Shown: in pieces, positions 19,601 to 28,817 of the stretch
Position numbering within the stretch: position 1 is the stretch's first letter
Layout: each line of letters starts with the position of its first letter
From: Treponema sp. Marseille-Q4130
GTDB taxonomy: Bacteria; Spirochaetota; Spirochaetia; Treponematales; Treponemataceae
Direction of reading: 5' to 3'
NCBI RefSeq assembly: GCF_014334325.1
Contig: NZ_JACSET010000003.1
Location: 269,835-333,834, forward strand
Length of the DNA stretch: 64,000 nucleotides
Position numbers and translations under genes: made by a program
The notes under the pieces: model-generated
The model's database searches: none
What the model saw: the letters and a program-made list of their open reading frames with translations, nothing else
Told to the model about the DNA's origin: nothing

Positions 19601-22600
19601 ACGGTAACTTTACATTTACGGTAAGCGATACGTTTAACGGAAATATTATCGCGCGTGCGACGGACAAAGCCGGAAATTATATCGAATCGATACATACGGT
19701 AAAAATCGATACGGCAGCACCCGATACCTGTACACTCGGTACGGTAGACGGACAAAGCGGCGTTACGACAAAGCTCGTAAACAACGATACGGCTCAGGTT
19801 GAATTTACATTTACTGCAAGCGATGCTTCCGGCGGCAGCGGTTTGAATCCGGCCGAAATCAAAGTTATCAAAATCGGGAACACGGTTTTGTCTCCGGCAA
19901 TTGTGCCGACGGAAAGCGGCGGTACATATACGGCAATCATTCCGCAGGCGAGTCTTGCGGACGGAGCGGTAACGGTACGCCTTACTGACAATGCGGGAAA
20001 TACGGCCGACTTTGCGCTCTTTACGCTGCAAAAGGATATTGCGCCGCCGACAGTCAGAATAAATACGCCGGCATCAGAAGTGACGGTAAACAAAACGATT
20101 ACGGTTTCGGGAACGGCGTCAGACAACAGAGAAATTGCAAACAAGGTCGAAGTGTTTATTAAAACGGGAAGCGGCACGAACGATTGGGAAGTCTACAAGA
20201 CGACACCGGTCGATACATTGATTACGGACGGTGTTTGGACATTTGACCTCGACACGAATAACATAACAGCGCCGTCGGCGGGCGGCATCGATACCTACGA
20301 TTCTGACGGCAACACGGCAAACGGCAGACAGCTGACGTTTAAAATTACGGCAAAAGACGCCGCCGGAAACGTAAAATCGGAAGAAAGAACGGTAACGGTC
20401 GATCAAAACGCCGACCGGCCTGTCATTAGATTTACAAACCTGTCTCTTACCGGTATGACATCCTCAACCCCCGTCTGGTTTAAAGGCTCCGATACGATTT
20501 ACGGCGGCATCACCGATGACGACGGAGAAGTGAAGTCGGACGGAGCGGAGCAACGGTTTAAATACAGCACCGACGGCGGTGTAAACTGGACGTATATTCC
20601 GGTTTCGGGCGGATCATGGAATTTAACGCTTCCCGATGGTCCGAAGACGATATTGTTTAAAGTTACGGATCCGGCGGGTAACGAATTTACTTCGTCGGAT
20701 GCGGACTCGACAATGAGACCTAAGCTTAACGACGGGACGACAACATTCAGCGAAGATACGAAATTGTATCTGAAAGTCGACACGCACGCGCCTGAAATGC
20801 AGAACATTCAGATAAGCAGCGACGGTACAAATTGGTCGGATGATTTTAAAACGGTAGGCGGAAATCCGCTTATGCTCGGCGGTACGACCGATAAATTCTT
20901 TATCAGGTTTGAGGCAAAGGACGCAAACGATATAGACGAAAATAATTTATTCGTTAAAGTATCAAATCTTTGGCTCGATAGCGGAACAGAGATAGCAGCC
21001 CACAAATATACGACGGCCTCCGCCGGTGCGAATGAAACCCATGTCAACGTTACCTCCGTTCCGATGGCGGACAGATGGAAGCAATACACATTCAGCAATA
21101 TTTCTTGCAAACCGGGAAGCGGTACGATGAAATTGGAAATCGTCGCGACCGATACGGCAGGCAATACGTCTCCAATCATGCGCGAAGTAAAGGTTGACAA
21201 CACTGCGCCGAAGGTCGATTTTTCAAGTCCTACAACCGAGACAGGTTCGGGAATATCTCCGACAAAGGGCGACACGCGAGTTTCCGGTGAAATCGATGAC
21301 AGTACAGCGCAAGTGTGGTTTGCCGTATCTCCGAGCGGAACGGTTTCCCCCGAAAGCGACACCGCTTCGAATAATTCGTATACCTATGTCGATGCGGGCG
21401 GTAATGAGCATACGGCTAGTATTTCTTCCTTTGATCCGAGCAAAACCGTTTACAAGCCTGTTGAGGATGTTTCGGCGCGCTGGTACATTATGTTTGATGC
21501 CGACACGGATGCTGCCGCAACAGGAACGCACAGCCTGACGCTGAACAAATGGCTCGTCAAGCTCAAGATTACGACGGATGCCGATATTACCAGTACTGCA
21601 TACGACAAAATTACCAAACTTTACGTTTGGATAAAAGCGACCGATGCGCACGGCAACACGAAAGAATATAAGTTCCCGATATGGCACGATCCGCAGGGCG
21701 ACCGTCCGTCTGTAACGATAGACTATCCTGCGAACAACGCAAAACTTGGCGGTACCGTCCGCCTTGCAGGAAATGCTACGGACAATAACGAACCTAAAGC
21801 GGTATTCGTGCAGATACTTCGTGATGAAAATAATATACCCACAGGAGCTCCGACACCAGCCGATCTCAACTATTGGCAAAGCAAAGGCTATGGCGTATAC
21901 CTCATGAGCGGAAGCGGAAGCAGCGGTACCGCGTGGACAGGTACGCCCGCGTCCGGTAAAACAGCGGCCGACTACGGTATTCTTGCGACGCTTACCGGCG
22001 GCAGCTGGAGCTTACCGATAAACGGAAATGGTGAGCTTAATCCATCCGGGAATACGCCGAATAACGTCAAAATTACCGCCTACGCGTATGACGCTTCGCA
22101 TAACAAGAGTTTGCCGAAAAGCGTCAACGTTACGTTCGATAAAAACAACCCTGTATTCGGAAGCATACAGCTCGTTAAATCGGCTAATGAAAATCTTTCG
22201 ACTCCCAACAGCGCACAGCAAACCACCGCTTCCGGCGGCACCTACAGCGTTAAAGACACATGGTACATTTACGGCAGCGTAACGGATGCCGACTCGATAA
22301 AAAGGCTGACGATTAAAGACGGCAGTACGACGCATGCGCTCATAACCGGCGGTACTGCAACTTCGAGCTCTGGCTCGTGGAATGTAACGAACACGGGCAA
22401 TACCGCGACATTCAAATACAAGCTCGATACCGCAATCGGCGTCGGTGAATGTCCGATAGAAATCGAAGCGTACGATGCAACATCGCAGGAGTACAGCTCA
22501 AAGTATACCCTTACGATAAGGTACGATAATGAACCTCCGGTACTGCTTGCGTCTTCGGAAACGGGTTACAATATCGATGTGAACGTTTCTCAGTCCGACA

Positions 22601-25600
22601 GCTTCTATACGTTCGGTTCGAAAGTAAAGGAAAATCCGGTAGGAGGCATTGCACAAAGCGGTTTTAAGCGTCTCGCATTTTACTTTATGCGGCACATCGG
22701 CGGCAACTTTGTCTACGATCCGATGCTCGTAAAGACCGACCCGAAAAATAAACTCACTATCGGTGGTAACATCTCCTACGATTCGGGACTCTACTGGAAA
22801 GAATACAGCGGCGTATCGTGGAACAGCAGTAATCCGGCAGCCTTAACCTTTTCCACAGATGCAAACGTGCATGCGGGCGGTCTGGTGCAGGCGAACGGCG
22901 CCATATACCGCATACAATCGGTAACCGGTTCCGGCATAACGCTCGATACGGCACTTGCCGCAAATCCGGGTGTAACGGTAAAAGTCGCACTCGCACTCGT
23001 TGTGGATCACCTCAGTTCGGAAGGCGGTGTAACATCCGCTTCACTTGAAGCGGACGGCTATTATTCCGCTGCAAACCTCTTCAATGACGACGGTGACCGC
23101 ATGATAGAATCGGTTTCGAAAACCGGCAGCGTATGGACATGGGAAGCGAGTATCTGCTCGCGGAATATTCCCGACGGCCCGATAGAACTGCACTATGTCG
23201 CATTCGACGAAGCGGGCAACTACCAAACGGGTGTCGTAAGCAATGCAAAGGTCAGCAATAACCGGCCGCGCATTGCAGGTGTTACCTTCGGTACCGACTA
23301 CAACGGCAACGGAGCGATCGAAGAAAGCGAAAAAGTTAAGGCATACAGAGCTCCGAAAACGAAAGCTGAGTACGATGCGGATAACGGCGATCACGTGCCC
23401 GGCATAACATCGCTTACGGGATTTATCGGAGCCGACAAAGCAATATACGACCCAAGCGGAAAGCAATATAAATACCCAGGACGGAAAGCGGTACAGCTTA
23501 CAACCGATCTGACGCTCGATGTAAAGGCCGATATGACGGTCAGGGGCTATACGGAAATTACGCCCGAAATCGTCGGCGGCAACGGTGCGATTTACTATCA
23601 GTATGACCTGCCCGGAATCGGAGCGGGAGTAAATACGACGGCGTTTATCGCTTCGGGTACGGACAACTATACGATAGCTGAAGGAACGATTAAACTGCAG
23701 TTCGGCGATATCCTCAAGCTGAGCGACAATACGGCGCAAAGCGAGAAGACGCTTTCGTTTAGGTTCTGGGATTCTACGGAAGGTGCGGCACTGATCACAA
23801 CACCCGGCACCGGCTGGCAAGCGGGCAGACAGAGTGCAGATTTAAAAGTGAAAATGACGCTTGCTCGCAAAACGCCGACCGAGCCGAAAACGACGATAGC
23901 GCCGTTCTACTGGAACAAGGAAAACGATAACAGCCTGTACGATAACAGCAGAGAAAACGGACACCTCGAAGTCGAAAACGGTTTGCCGGCAGCCTTTAGC
24001 GGCAGTACCGGCGTTATGGATAGAGACCCGAAAGTGTCGGGACAAATCGTTATGCGCGGTACGGCACACGACGACAGCTTTATCGAAGGGCTGTATATAC
24101 GCGTACCGGGCATGGAAAGCGTCTTTACAAGTGCAGGGCTTACTGTAACGCAAACGGTGGATTCCGTTACGTATTACAGGATAGCAGACGGTTCAAGCGG
24201 ACACTTGACGGGTACGAACAGGTGGAGTACTCACGGATTTAAATTTGAAGCTTACGATGAAACAATCGGCAAAGGCGGACACGATGCGAAGTGGACCTTC
24301 TCGTGGGATACGTCAAAGATAATCAATGCCGCAAAAGCCGACGTCGAAGTACATGTACTTGCATACAACAAGGGTACTCCGACCTGTGCGGAAAGTACAT
24401 CGCATAACGCAACGTATAAGCATGCAAGTGTTGACGGCAAAAACTACTATGCGGATGCTGCATACGCAACTCCCATAGGCAGCGCACCCTCTACAGTGCA
24501 GACGACGGCAGGTACGCCTACAAATCGCTACCGCATGGACGTGGTACCGTTTATTACGGAGATAAAAACGGGATTAACAAGTGCCGACGGCGGATTCAAA
24601 GGCGCTTTTTCGCGTGCATCTACGGGTGAATATCCGGTGCAGGAAGGTGAAAGGATACAAATATTCGGCTTTAATATCGGTACAAATGCGGCAAAAGTCA
24701 GCATTCCCGGTATGACTCCCGATACGCAGCTCGCAGCTTCCGGTTCTCTTGCTAACACGATACTTCTAACAGGTGCGACGTCCGGCGATATTGTGCTGAA
24801 AGTAAACAATATTACAGCGATTAACAATATGATCGATGAAAGGAAGGCGTATAACATTGAAGCGAATAACATGAATAACAACAAGCTTACCGTGAAGCGT
24901 AAGCTCTTTGTGTGGAAAAACGTAGAATTGATCGATAATGCGGCGTTGGAAAGCCCGCAGTTTGTGATGGACAAAAATTCAAAGTACTATTTGACATACG
25001 GGAATTTAAAGAGCTTCGGTAGTGGCAGCGATGCTATGAGATTGTCAACTAAAATTAACGGCGCAGAAAACAATGACTGGGAAAAGTGTTACAGCAAATA
25101 CCATAACACAGTTATTGCCTATGATGAAAGCGGAAATCCTTATCTCGGAGCCACGAATACGGACAGATCCGGTCAGAGTACGGCCTTTACGCTCTTTTTC
25201 CAGGAAGCGCAAATAGGAGCATACGCTTATTCTACTAATTCAAAAAAACGCCGTCTTGAAAACTCTGATAATGCAATTAGAGGAGTATATGATGTAAATC
25301 GTGTACAGATTCCGAAAATGGCCGTAAGAGGCAGCGGAACCTTAACTGATCCTGCAAGGTTGGCGCTCGTGTATTTTGATAAAAACGTTGCAAATGATGC
25401 TCCTGTGAAATTCCGTTACGGTACGGTAAAATCGCCAACCAATATTTCAGGCGGATTGCAGTACAATATTCAACCGAGTGGCGGTGATGGAGATCCGGAT
25501 TCTTCGGGTTCTGCCAAAGGCTACGAAGTTGTTGCGAATACCGCTTCCGGACATCAGGGTGGCGGTTATGCTGCGGTGGGACTTACGTCTACCAACCGTG

Positions 25601-26250
25601 CCGTCGTTGTATGGTACGATGCGGCGAATTCTCAGTTGGTATACAGCTACCGCGATATGGGTACAAGCTACACGGCGCCGGGTATCGGAGCAGATCGGAA
25701 AACGACCGACTGGCAGAATCATGCCGTTGTTATCGACGACGGTGCTCCGCTCTATGTAGACCTTGTTATAGACGATGAGGACGGTTTACATATCGGCTAT
25801 TATTCAAGCGGTAACGGCGGCGTGCGCTATGCGTATCTTGCTCCGGACAAAGTAACGGGGACGGCTAAGCCGGACACAAGCGACTTTAAGATTGCTACGG
25901 TAGATACCTACATGAATCCGGGTACATTCCTTAAAATGGGAGTGCGCAAAGAAAACAACAAGCAGGTTCCGTACATCAGCTACTACCATAACGGCTTTTA
26001 CGGTTCCAAAAATGCCGCCCGCATAGCGTGGCTCAAAGACGGTATTGCCTCTACAGATGACGTTAAAAACGGTGTGTCAAACAATAAGTTCACCGGCGAC
26101 TGGGTTGTTATGACGGTTCCTGCAAGAAGCGGTATTCAGCAGTATACGATTTGCCAAGGTGTACCGACAAACGGCATCTATGCAAATAAGGTTATCGCAG
26201 CGTACTTTACGAATAAGAATTATGAAATGGCAGTGCTGACGAAGAATTGA
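16651..26250 (+). CDS. Giant Ig-like-repeat lipoprotein (3199 residues)
   Basis: Start 16651 is chosen because GGAG precedes it and a signal peptide with a lipobox (TVLSC) follows; the longer frame from 16510 covers the promoter region. The lipid-anchored Cys is about residue 35. The body is a long array of bacterial Ig-like domains, each beginning like T.T.P..G..V...F.I.G...D and ending in phrases such as D.AGN (SADGN, DAAGNVKS). From about residue 2690 the pattern changes to repeats like VVWYDAANSQLVYSY, GLHIGYYSS and PYISYYHNG, which resemble BNR-type beta-propeller blades. It has no C-terminal membrane anchor, so the lipid holds the N-terminus and the propeller is distal. Probably a surface adhesin or glycan-binding stalk; ligand unknown. 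Confidence 0.75.
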   Translation: MSFLKTKKTISKDYGLLTAAFIAMAIYMLTVLSCEVSLGGSVDAAPPSNTITYPPKNAVVRSTFVIAGTCSDDTSVASVTLSITNTGTQTSYGPFQADLADDKKSWSIRLNKEKRNVPNHPYAGWDFPDGKYSVTAYATDASGRNSDTTANAFTIDNTPPVLILTSPSSSGTLEPDKSGRTISFTGTYAEDTDNQIAEMKVLLFKKADASKIGEITFNNIDHMAENNKYVIAQYFSTSPSNPDDQRLFDNYKAIFGETNVNNYTNNIGTTVDLPVYMTLLLSDGARVYDDPSNPAGSGPGNRTTHYYRNTDGIIDNFTKENAAYPMSILEIKDFLNGTSIKYTDDTAVTTIITALNGAKSAEYNAADTTLAAADRPNATTLSVNPKANPTFIVSGYAKDTSGITSSSYDSHGFYYYTNGAPFSIVISSGADNVPVKYTDNNVTIYAVPAQTNGEFTNPLPTDWSSTLPNPVPSGWVEVERIENQGNKTSHTINKALSGLVPNLRYRFAVWGKDVNGMQIEQDKNGPYVFVVQSSGNKPVISIGAQDISGGKNTNLEEGSIASGAILASSYTPANKLIFKGTATPAGSPIASVTAAVESIENVDTSATVPSNSLSVSVPSVATLPNWETVVTEATSLPDGNYKVKFKFTVEDNAYAESSVTRSIYIDKKAPVITVENIHNGDLITEENSYIQTIKDSGGNITGRRYSFRGKWSDVKGKGTKTLEYSTDGGAHWHIVTDSVNGSAVPQVTSEASWTANIDVTETENYSIKFRATDAAGLQTEFSNYTGIKFDFSVPTITPLEAKVNTTPTDTDVAGKYVNKSMQGKTLTVEASVSDNLSLGISNAAVEANITATVQHNGTPYTGSDLTVTKEPSSDKKSAVVKFRLTIPSDNTKDGSWTFTVSAKDAAGRDVVTEQSVGVTVDTTEPAWKTDNTPNKVPYISPENTGGWYNRTALLIKALAEDGGSDVDKLQYKLSTESNWNDVGNGNFTFTVSDTFNGNIIARATDKAGNYIESIHTVKIDTAAPDTCTLGTVDGQSGVTTKLVNNDTAQVEFTFTASDASGGSGLNPAEIKVIKIGNTVLSPAIVPTESGGTYTAIIPQASLADGAVTVRLTDNAGNTADFALFTLQKDIAPPTVRINTPASEVTVNKTITVSGTASDNREIANKVEVFIKTGSGTNDWEVYKTTPVDTLITDGVWTFDLDTNNITAPSAGGIDTYDSDGNTANGRQLTFKITAKDAAGNVKSEERTVTVDQNADRPVIRFTNLSLTGMTSSTPVWFKGSDTIYGGITDDDGEVKSDGAEQRFKYSTDGGVNWTYIPVSGGSWNLTLPDGPKTILFKVTDPAGNEFTSSDADSTMRPKLNDGTTTFSEDTKLYLKVDTHAPEMQNIQISSDGTNWSDDFKTVGGNPLMLGGTTDKFFIRFEAKDANDIDENNLFVKVSNLWLDSGTEIAAHKYTTASAGANETHVNVTSVPMADRWKQYTFSNISCKPGSGTMKLEIVATDTAGNTSPIMREVKVDNTAPKVDFSSPTTETGSGISPTKGDTRVSGEIDDSTAQVWFAVSPSGTVSPESDTASNNSYTYVDAGGNEHTASISSFDPSKTVYKPVEDVSARWYIMFDADTDAAATGTHSLTLNKWLVKLKITTDADITSTAYDKITKLYVWIKATDAHGNTKEYKFPIWHDPQGDRPSVTIDYPANNAKLGGTVRLAGNATDNNEPKAVFVQILRDENNIPTGAPTPADLNYWQSKGYGVYLMSGSGSSGTAWTGTPASGKTAADYGILATLTGGSWSLPINGNGELNPSGNTPNNVKITAYAYDASHNKSLPKSVNVTFDKNNPVFGSIQLVKSANENLSTPNSAQQTTASGGTYSVKDTWYIYGSVTDADSIKRLTIKDGSTTHALITGGTATSSSGSWNVTNTGNTATFKYKLDTAIGVGECPIEIEAYDATSQEYSSKYTLTIRYDNEPPVLLASSETGYNIDVNVSQSDSFYTFGSKVKENPVGGIAQSGFKRLAFYFMRHIGGNFVYDPMLVKTDPKNKLTIGGNISYDSGLYWKEYSGVSWNSSNPAALTFSTDANVHAGGLVQANGAIYRIQSVTGSGITLDTALAANPGVTVKVALALVVDHLSSEGGVTSASLEADGYYSAANLFNDDGDRMIESVSKTGSVWTWEASICSRNIPDGPIELHYVAFDEAGNYQTGVVSNAKVSNNRPRIAGVTFGTDYNGNGAIEESEKVKAYRAPKTKAEYDADNGDHVPGITSLTGFIGADKAIYDPSGKQYKYPGRKAVQLTTDLTLDVKADMTVRGYTEITPEIVGGNGAIYYQYDLPGIGAGVNTTAFIASGTDNYTIAEGTIKLQFGDILKLSDNTAQSEKTLSFRFWDSTEGAALITTPGTGWQAGRQSADLKVKMTLARKTPTEPKTTIAPFYWNKENDNSLYDNSRENGHLEVENGLPAAFSGSTGVMDRDPKVSGQIVMRGTAHDDSFIEGLYIRVPGMESVFTSAGLTVTQTVDSVTYYRIADGSSGHLTGTNRWSTHGFKFEAYDETIGKGGHDAKWTFSWDTSKIINAAKADVEVHVLAYNKGTPTCAESTSHNATYKHASVDGKNYYADAAYATPIGSAPSTVQTTAGTPTNRYRMDVVPFITEIKTGLTSADGGFKGAFSRASTGEYPVQEGERIQIFGFNIGTNAAKVSIPGMTPDTQLAASGSLANTILLTGATSGDIVLKVNNITAINNMIDERKAYNIEANNMNNNKLTVKRKLFVWKNVELIDNAALESPQFVMDKNSKYYLTYGNLKSFGSGSDAMRLSTKINGAENNDWEKCYSKYHNTVIAYDESGNPYLGATNTDRSGQSTAFTLFFQEAQIGAYAYSTNSKKRRLENSDNAIRGVYDVNRVQIPKMAVRGSGTLTDPARLALVYFDKNVANDAPVKFRYGTVKSPTNISGGLQYNIQPSGGDGDPDSSGSAKGYEVVANTASGHQGGGYAAVGLTSTNRAVVVWYDAANSQLVYSYRDMGTSYTAPGIGADRKTTDWQNHAVVIDDGAPLYVDLVIDDEDGLHIGYYSSGNGGVRYAYLAPDKVTGTAKPDTSDFKIATVDTYMNPGTFLKMGVRKENNKQVPYISYYHNGFYGSKNAARIAWLKDGIASTDDVKNGVSNNKFTGDWVVMTVPARSGIQQYTICQGVPTNGIYANKVIAAYFTNKNYEMAVLTKN

Positions 26251-26278
26251 CATCCGTGTTAATTCTTGGACGCGAGGG

Positions 26279-26308
26279 GCTGTCCAAAAACTTCAGTTTT
26301 TGAACAGC
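26279..26308 (+). terminator. Hairpin after the giant gene
   Basis: CAAAAAC and GTTTTTG pair around TTCA, extended by GCTGT/ACAGC with one mismatch. It lies 29 bases after the stop. Sixteen bases of it (26285-26300) recur in reverse complement at 39175-39190, after another operon. Confidence 0.6.
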
Positions 26309-26383
26309 TTCCTTGATTTTATATCGCTACTGCTTAACAACAGCGCCATCCGTGGCGGGGATGACGAAGTAAAAGAAGCAGTA

Positions 26384-26416
26384 ACAGCCGGCAGGTGTCA
26401 GCTTGCCGGCTGTTTT
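26384..26416 (+). terminator. Second terminator hairpin
   Basis: ACAGCCGGCA and TGCCGGCTGT form an exact 10-bp stem with a 10-base loop and run into TTTT. It sits in the 300-base gap before the toxin-antitoxin island, which otherwise holds nothing recognised. Confidence 0.65.
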
Positions 26417-26554
26417 ATATGCAAGGAGCAGTGTTCCAAACCTTTGAGATGAAGAAGCGGGCTCGCGAAAGCTGTAAAATATGCGAACAGGTTTGCCGTT
26501 TGCTCTTGCTGTTTTGTACAAAATAATGTACATTATAAGTAATAGGAGGTTTTT

Positions 26555-26827
26555 ATGATTACAACTATGACGATAACAGAAACAAGAAAGAAAATCACAT
26601 CACTTGAAAATACGATGAATTATGATGATACAATCTCCATTACTAATCATGGGAAAGAAGTATTTGCTTTGATTCGCTGGGATACCTATGAATGTATTCA
26701 AGAAACATTGGAAATACTTGCAGACGAGCAATTGTCAAAAGACCTGTCTACCGGAATTAAGCAGATAAATGAAAATAAACTTGTAGATTTTGACACATTT
26801 AAGGCGGGTCTGATGTGTACACAATAA
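26555..26827 (+). CDS. Phd/YefM-family antitoxin
   Basis: A 90-residue protein. The N-terminal half fits the Phd/YefM fold: an ITETRKKI strand-helix, then ISITNHGKEVFALIRWDTYE, the usual dimer and DNA-binding part. The C-terminal half should wrap and block the toxin encoded next, and the complex normally represses its own promoter. GGAGG lies 6 bases before the start. It overlaps the toxin gene by 13 bases. Base composition is more AT-rich than the chromosome around it, a sign of transfer. Confidence 0.85.
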   Translation: MITTMTITETRKKITSLENTMNYDDTISITNHGKEVFALIRWDTYECIQETLEILADEQLSKDLSTGIKQINENKLVDFDTFKAGLMCTQ

Positions 26828-27132
26828 AATTAACCCAAATTGCCGCAGAATTTATTGCTAAATTGGACAATAAATCTCAGCAGCAGGTATTGCAAAAGAT
26901 TGAGGTATTAAAAGAATATCCTCTAAAAGTAGGCAAGCCTTTAAAAGGCAATTTACAAGATTATCGTTCTATTCGTGCCGTTGGACAACGATACAGAATA
27001 ATTTATCAAGTTAAAGAGAATGAAATTGCGGTTATTATTGTAGCTGTAGGAATCAGGCGAGATGGTGACAAAAAAAGAGATATTTACGAACTAATGAAAA
27101 AATATCTGAAAATCGGTTTATTACCGCAATGA
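26815..27132 (+). CDS. RelE/ParE-family toxin
   Basis: A 105-residue toxin, start codon GTG, inside the end of the antitoxin gene. The pattern YTIKLTQIAAEFIAKLD, then PLKGNLQDYRSIR, then YRIIYQVKENEIAVIIVAVG is that of the RelE/ParE barrel. RelE proteins cut mRNA in the ribosome; ParE relatives poison gyrase. The Arg/Lys-rich centre with YRIIY fits the RelE side better, but I would not fix the target. Its stop overlaps, as ATGA, the start of the broken vapB-like frame. Confidence 0.85.
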   Translation: MYTIKLTQIAAEFIAKLDNKSQQQVLQKIEVLKEYPLKVGKPLKGNLQDYRSIRAVGQRYRIIYQVKENEIAVIIVAVGIRRDGDKKRDIYELMKKYLKIGLLPQ

Positions 27133-27491
27133 CAGTAAATAAAATCTGTCCCGGAAAGCGTTTTCGGATAATAAATAACATCATGAGGCCTTTGCATGCT
27201 TCCGGTTATAAAACAAAAAAAGAAACGGTTGAAGAAGCTTTAAAACTTTTAATAACATTAAAAAATCAAGCAAGCATAAGAAATTTCCGCGGGAAACTGT
27301 TTTAGGATGGTGATTTGGAAAATTTGATTGATTATGTAAGGGGGATTTATGCACCTCATACCGATATGTTGGATAAGGAAATTGCAATACAAGCTGCACA
27401 TAATTATAGGAAATTGAGAAAGCAGGGCATCATGGTAAGAAAAACAATAGATGGGTATTTGAGCGAAAATCTATACTGTGAATACGATTGA
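27129..27491 (+). pseudogene. Broken vapB-vapC pair
   Basis: The frame from the ATG at 27129 reads like a VapB antitoxin: GYKTKKETVEEALKLLITLK, then NFRGKLF and a TAG stop at 27303-27305 where intact relatives carry Trp in GKL.W.GDL. The same frame continues after the stop as DGDLENLIDYVRG and then as an internal piece of a VapC PIN-domain toxin (LDKEIAIQAAHNYRKLRKQG, then VRKTID). The start of VapC with its first catalytic Asp is missing, so there is an internal deletion as well. Both genes are therefore dead. Family recognised from general knowledge of the VapB/VapC consensus. Confidence 0.65.
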
Positions 27492-27553
27492 AAATACCGA
27501 AGACTTTCAGCGCATTTACCGATGATTGGGGGTATGATGGTGTATTTACCGGC

Positions 27554-27610
27554 ACCCTCTGTGATATAGAATCACTATGTTTTCACAAAGAGGAAAATTA
27601 ATATAAAATG
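27554..27610 (+). repeat. Short repeat before gene relics, copy 1
   Basis: CACCC, then TCTGTGAT, and 17 bases later TTTTCACAAAG, ending before an ATG. A similar arrangement (CACCCACTGTGAT...TTTCACAAAG...ATG) occurs at 28619-28667. The two may be the former upstream regions of related antitoxin genes. Similarity judged by eye. Confidence 0.3.
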
Positions 27611-27640
27611 TCCGATTTGCAAGCTCGGTTCCCGGCTACG

Positions 27641-27950
27641 CTACACCCGTCCCGTTTCCGCCGCTTCGTGCTGTTCTTCTAAATCCATCATCATATTGTC
27701 GGGGGCTTCCGGATTGATGCGGAGGCAGTTACCGTTGATCGACACGAGCAGCATGACGTCGAAGAGGCGCAGATAGCTGTCGATTTCGCGCAGTCCGCGC
27801 TTCGTTTCGGGCTTACCCGGTCTGTAGCGCGTCCCGCTCGGGAATACGAGTATCGCCTGACCTCTTTTTTTGCAATCGTCCATAGCGTGCATCGCCGCCA
27901 AATTGATTTTGCGCGCGCTGTCGAAAAAAAAGAGGATTACTACAGCAGCT
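27641..27950 (-). pseudogene. plsC-like acyltransferase fragment
   Basis: The minus-strand frame carries a piece of a 1-acylglycerol-phosphate acyltransferase: FFDSARKINLAAMHAMDDC, then QAILVFPSGTRYRPGKP, the FPSGTR block that binds the glycerol phosphate. The frame is open upstream of the first possible start (a TTG at 27901), and the HX4D motif and N-terminus are absent. The rest was probably lost when the toxin-antitoxin genes entered. No function expected. Confidence 0.6.
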
Positions 27951-28006
27951 TATAATTACAACCGGAAAACAGTTGCAGTTATAACATATATAGAGTATTA
28001 TTAGAT

Positions 28007-28264
28007 ATGAGCCAAAGAGAAAAACTTATAAAAAGGCTTTTAAATAAACCGGTTGATTTTACATATGATGAATTAAGGAAATTATTAGGAAAACTGGGCT
28101 ATAAAGAAAGTCAAAGCGGGAAAACGTCAGGTTCTCGAGTAGCGTTTTTTAATGAAAAAACAGGGCACATTATTCGGCTTCATAAACCGCATCCTAAAAA
28201 TGTATTAAAACAATACCAAGTAGAGCAACTTGTAGAAGAGCTGACAACAAGGGGATTAATATGA
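28007..28264 (+). CDS. HicA-family toxin
   Basis: An 85-residue toxin of the HicA (YcfA-like) fold, a small double-stranded-RNA-binding-type domain that cleaves mRNA. Visible features: FTYDELRKLLGKLGY, GKTSGSRVAFF and LHKPHPKNVLKQYQ. The canonical His in the GSHH motif is replaced (GSRV); the histidines in LHKPHP are the remaining candidates for catalysis, which is a known variant group. The gene precedes its antitoxin, the usual order for hicAB, and shares ATGA with it. AT-rich. Confidence 0.85.
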   Translation: MSQREKLIKRLLNKPVDFTYDELRKLLGKLGYKESQSGKTSGSRVAFFNEKTGHIIRLHKPHPKNVLKQYQVEQLVEELTTRGLI

Positions 28265-28611
28265 AAGATATCTTACAGTATAAAGATTTTATAGGTTCCG
28301 TTCATTTCAATGCCGCTGATGAAATCTTTTTCGGAAAAATAGAAGGCATTGACGATCTGGTGTCTTTTGAAGGGAATACGGTCAGTGAATTGAAACAAGC
28401 CTTTGAAGAAGCTGTAAATGATTACATAATTTTATGTAAAGCGAGCGGTAAAAGAATAGAGAAATCATACAAAGGCAGTTTTAATGTTCGTATTGCGCCG
28501 GAGTTGCATAAAAAGGCGAAACTGCTATCGGTAATGCAAGGTATATCATTAAATCAATTCATACAAAAAGCAGTCGAGCAAGAAGTAATACGTGAATCAC
28601 TGACTAATTAA
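28261..28611 (+). CDS. HicB-family antitoxin
   Basis: A 116-residue antitoxin. The N-terminal part has the degenerate RNase-H-like HicB fold (YKDFIGSVHFNAADEIFFGK, then IEGIDDLVSFEG), and the C-terminal part (FNVRIAPELHKKAKLLSVMQ, then SLNQFIQKAVEQ) is a ribbon-helix-helix DNA-binding domain. It should neutralise the HicA toxin and repress the operon. Confidence 0.87.
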   Translation: MKDILQYKDFIGSVHFNAADEIFFGKIEGIDDLVSFEGNTVSELKQAFEEAVNDYIILCKASGKRIEKSYKGSFNVRIAPELHKKAKLLSVMQGISLNQFIQKAVEQEVIRESLTN

Positions 28612-28664
28612 GGATTTTTCACCCACTGTGATGGACTTCTGCTTTCACAAAGCGAAGGTCATAT

Positions 28665-28772
28665 ATGCCTTACACAGTTCTGGAAAAAGAAATAGCAGTG
28701 CTTCCTCCTGCTGCAATAAGTGAAGTTGTTGATTCGGGGATGATCGATTGTCGAAAAGTGCTAAAGATATAA
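28665..28772 (+). pseudogene. Remnant of a small antitoxin-like gene
   Basis: A 35-codon frame starting MPYTVLEKEIAVLPPAAISE, which matches the beginning of the DUF2281-type antitoxins found in toxin-antitoxin modules. It stops before the second half of that family. An upstream element resembles that at 27554. Probably a decayed gene; identification is tentative. Confidence 0.4.
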
Positions 28773-28817
28773 TTGAGTCTAATATATGATGTAAAACTAT
28801 TTGGTAAAAGATATGAA

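Noticed and set aside
17007-24974. Many minus-strand frames inside the 3199-residue gene
   Set aside because: All lie opposite one intact frame with a continuous Ig-repeat pattern.
27554-28667. The two CACCC...TTTCACAAAG elements as transposon ends
   Set aside because: They are in the same orientation, similar only in parts, and no transposase or target duplication is seen.
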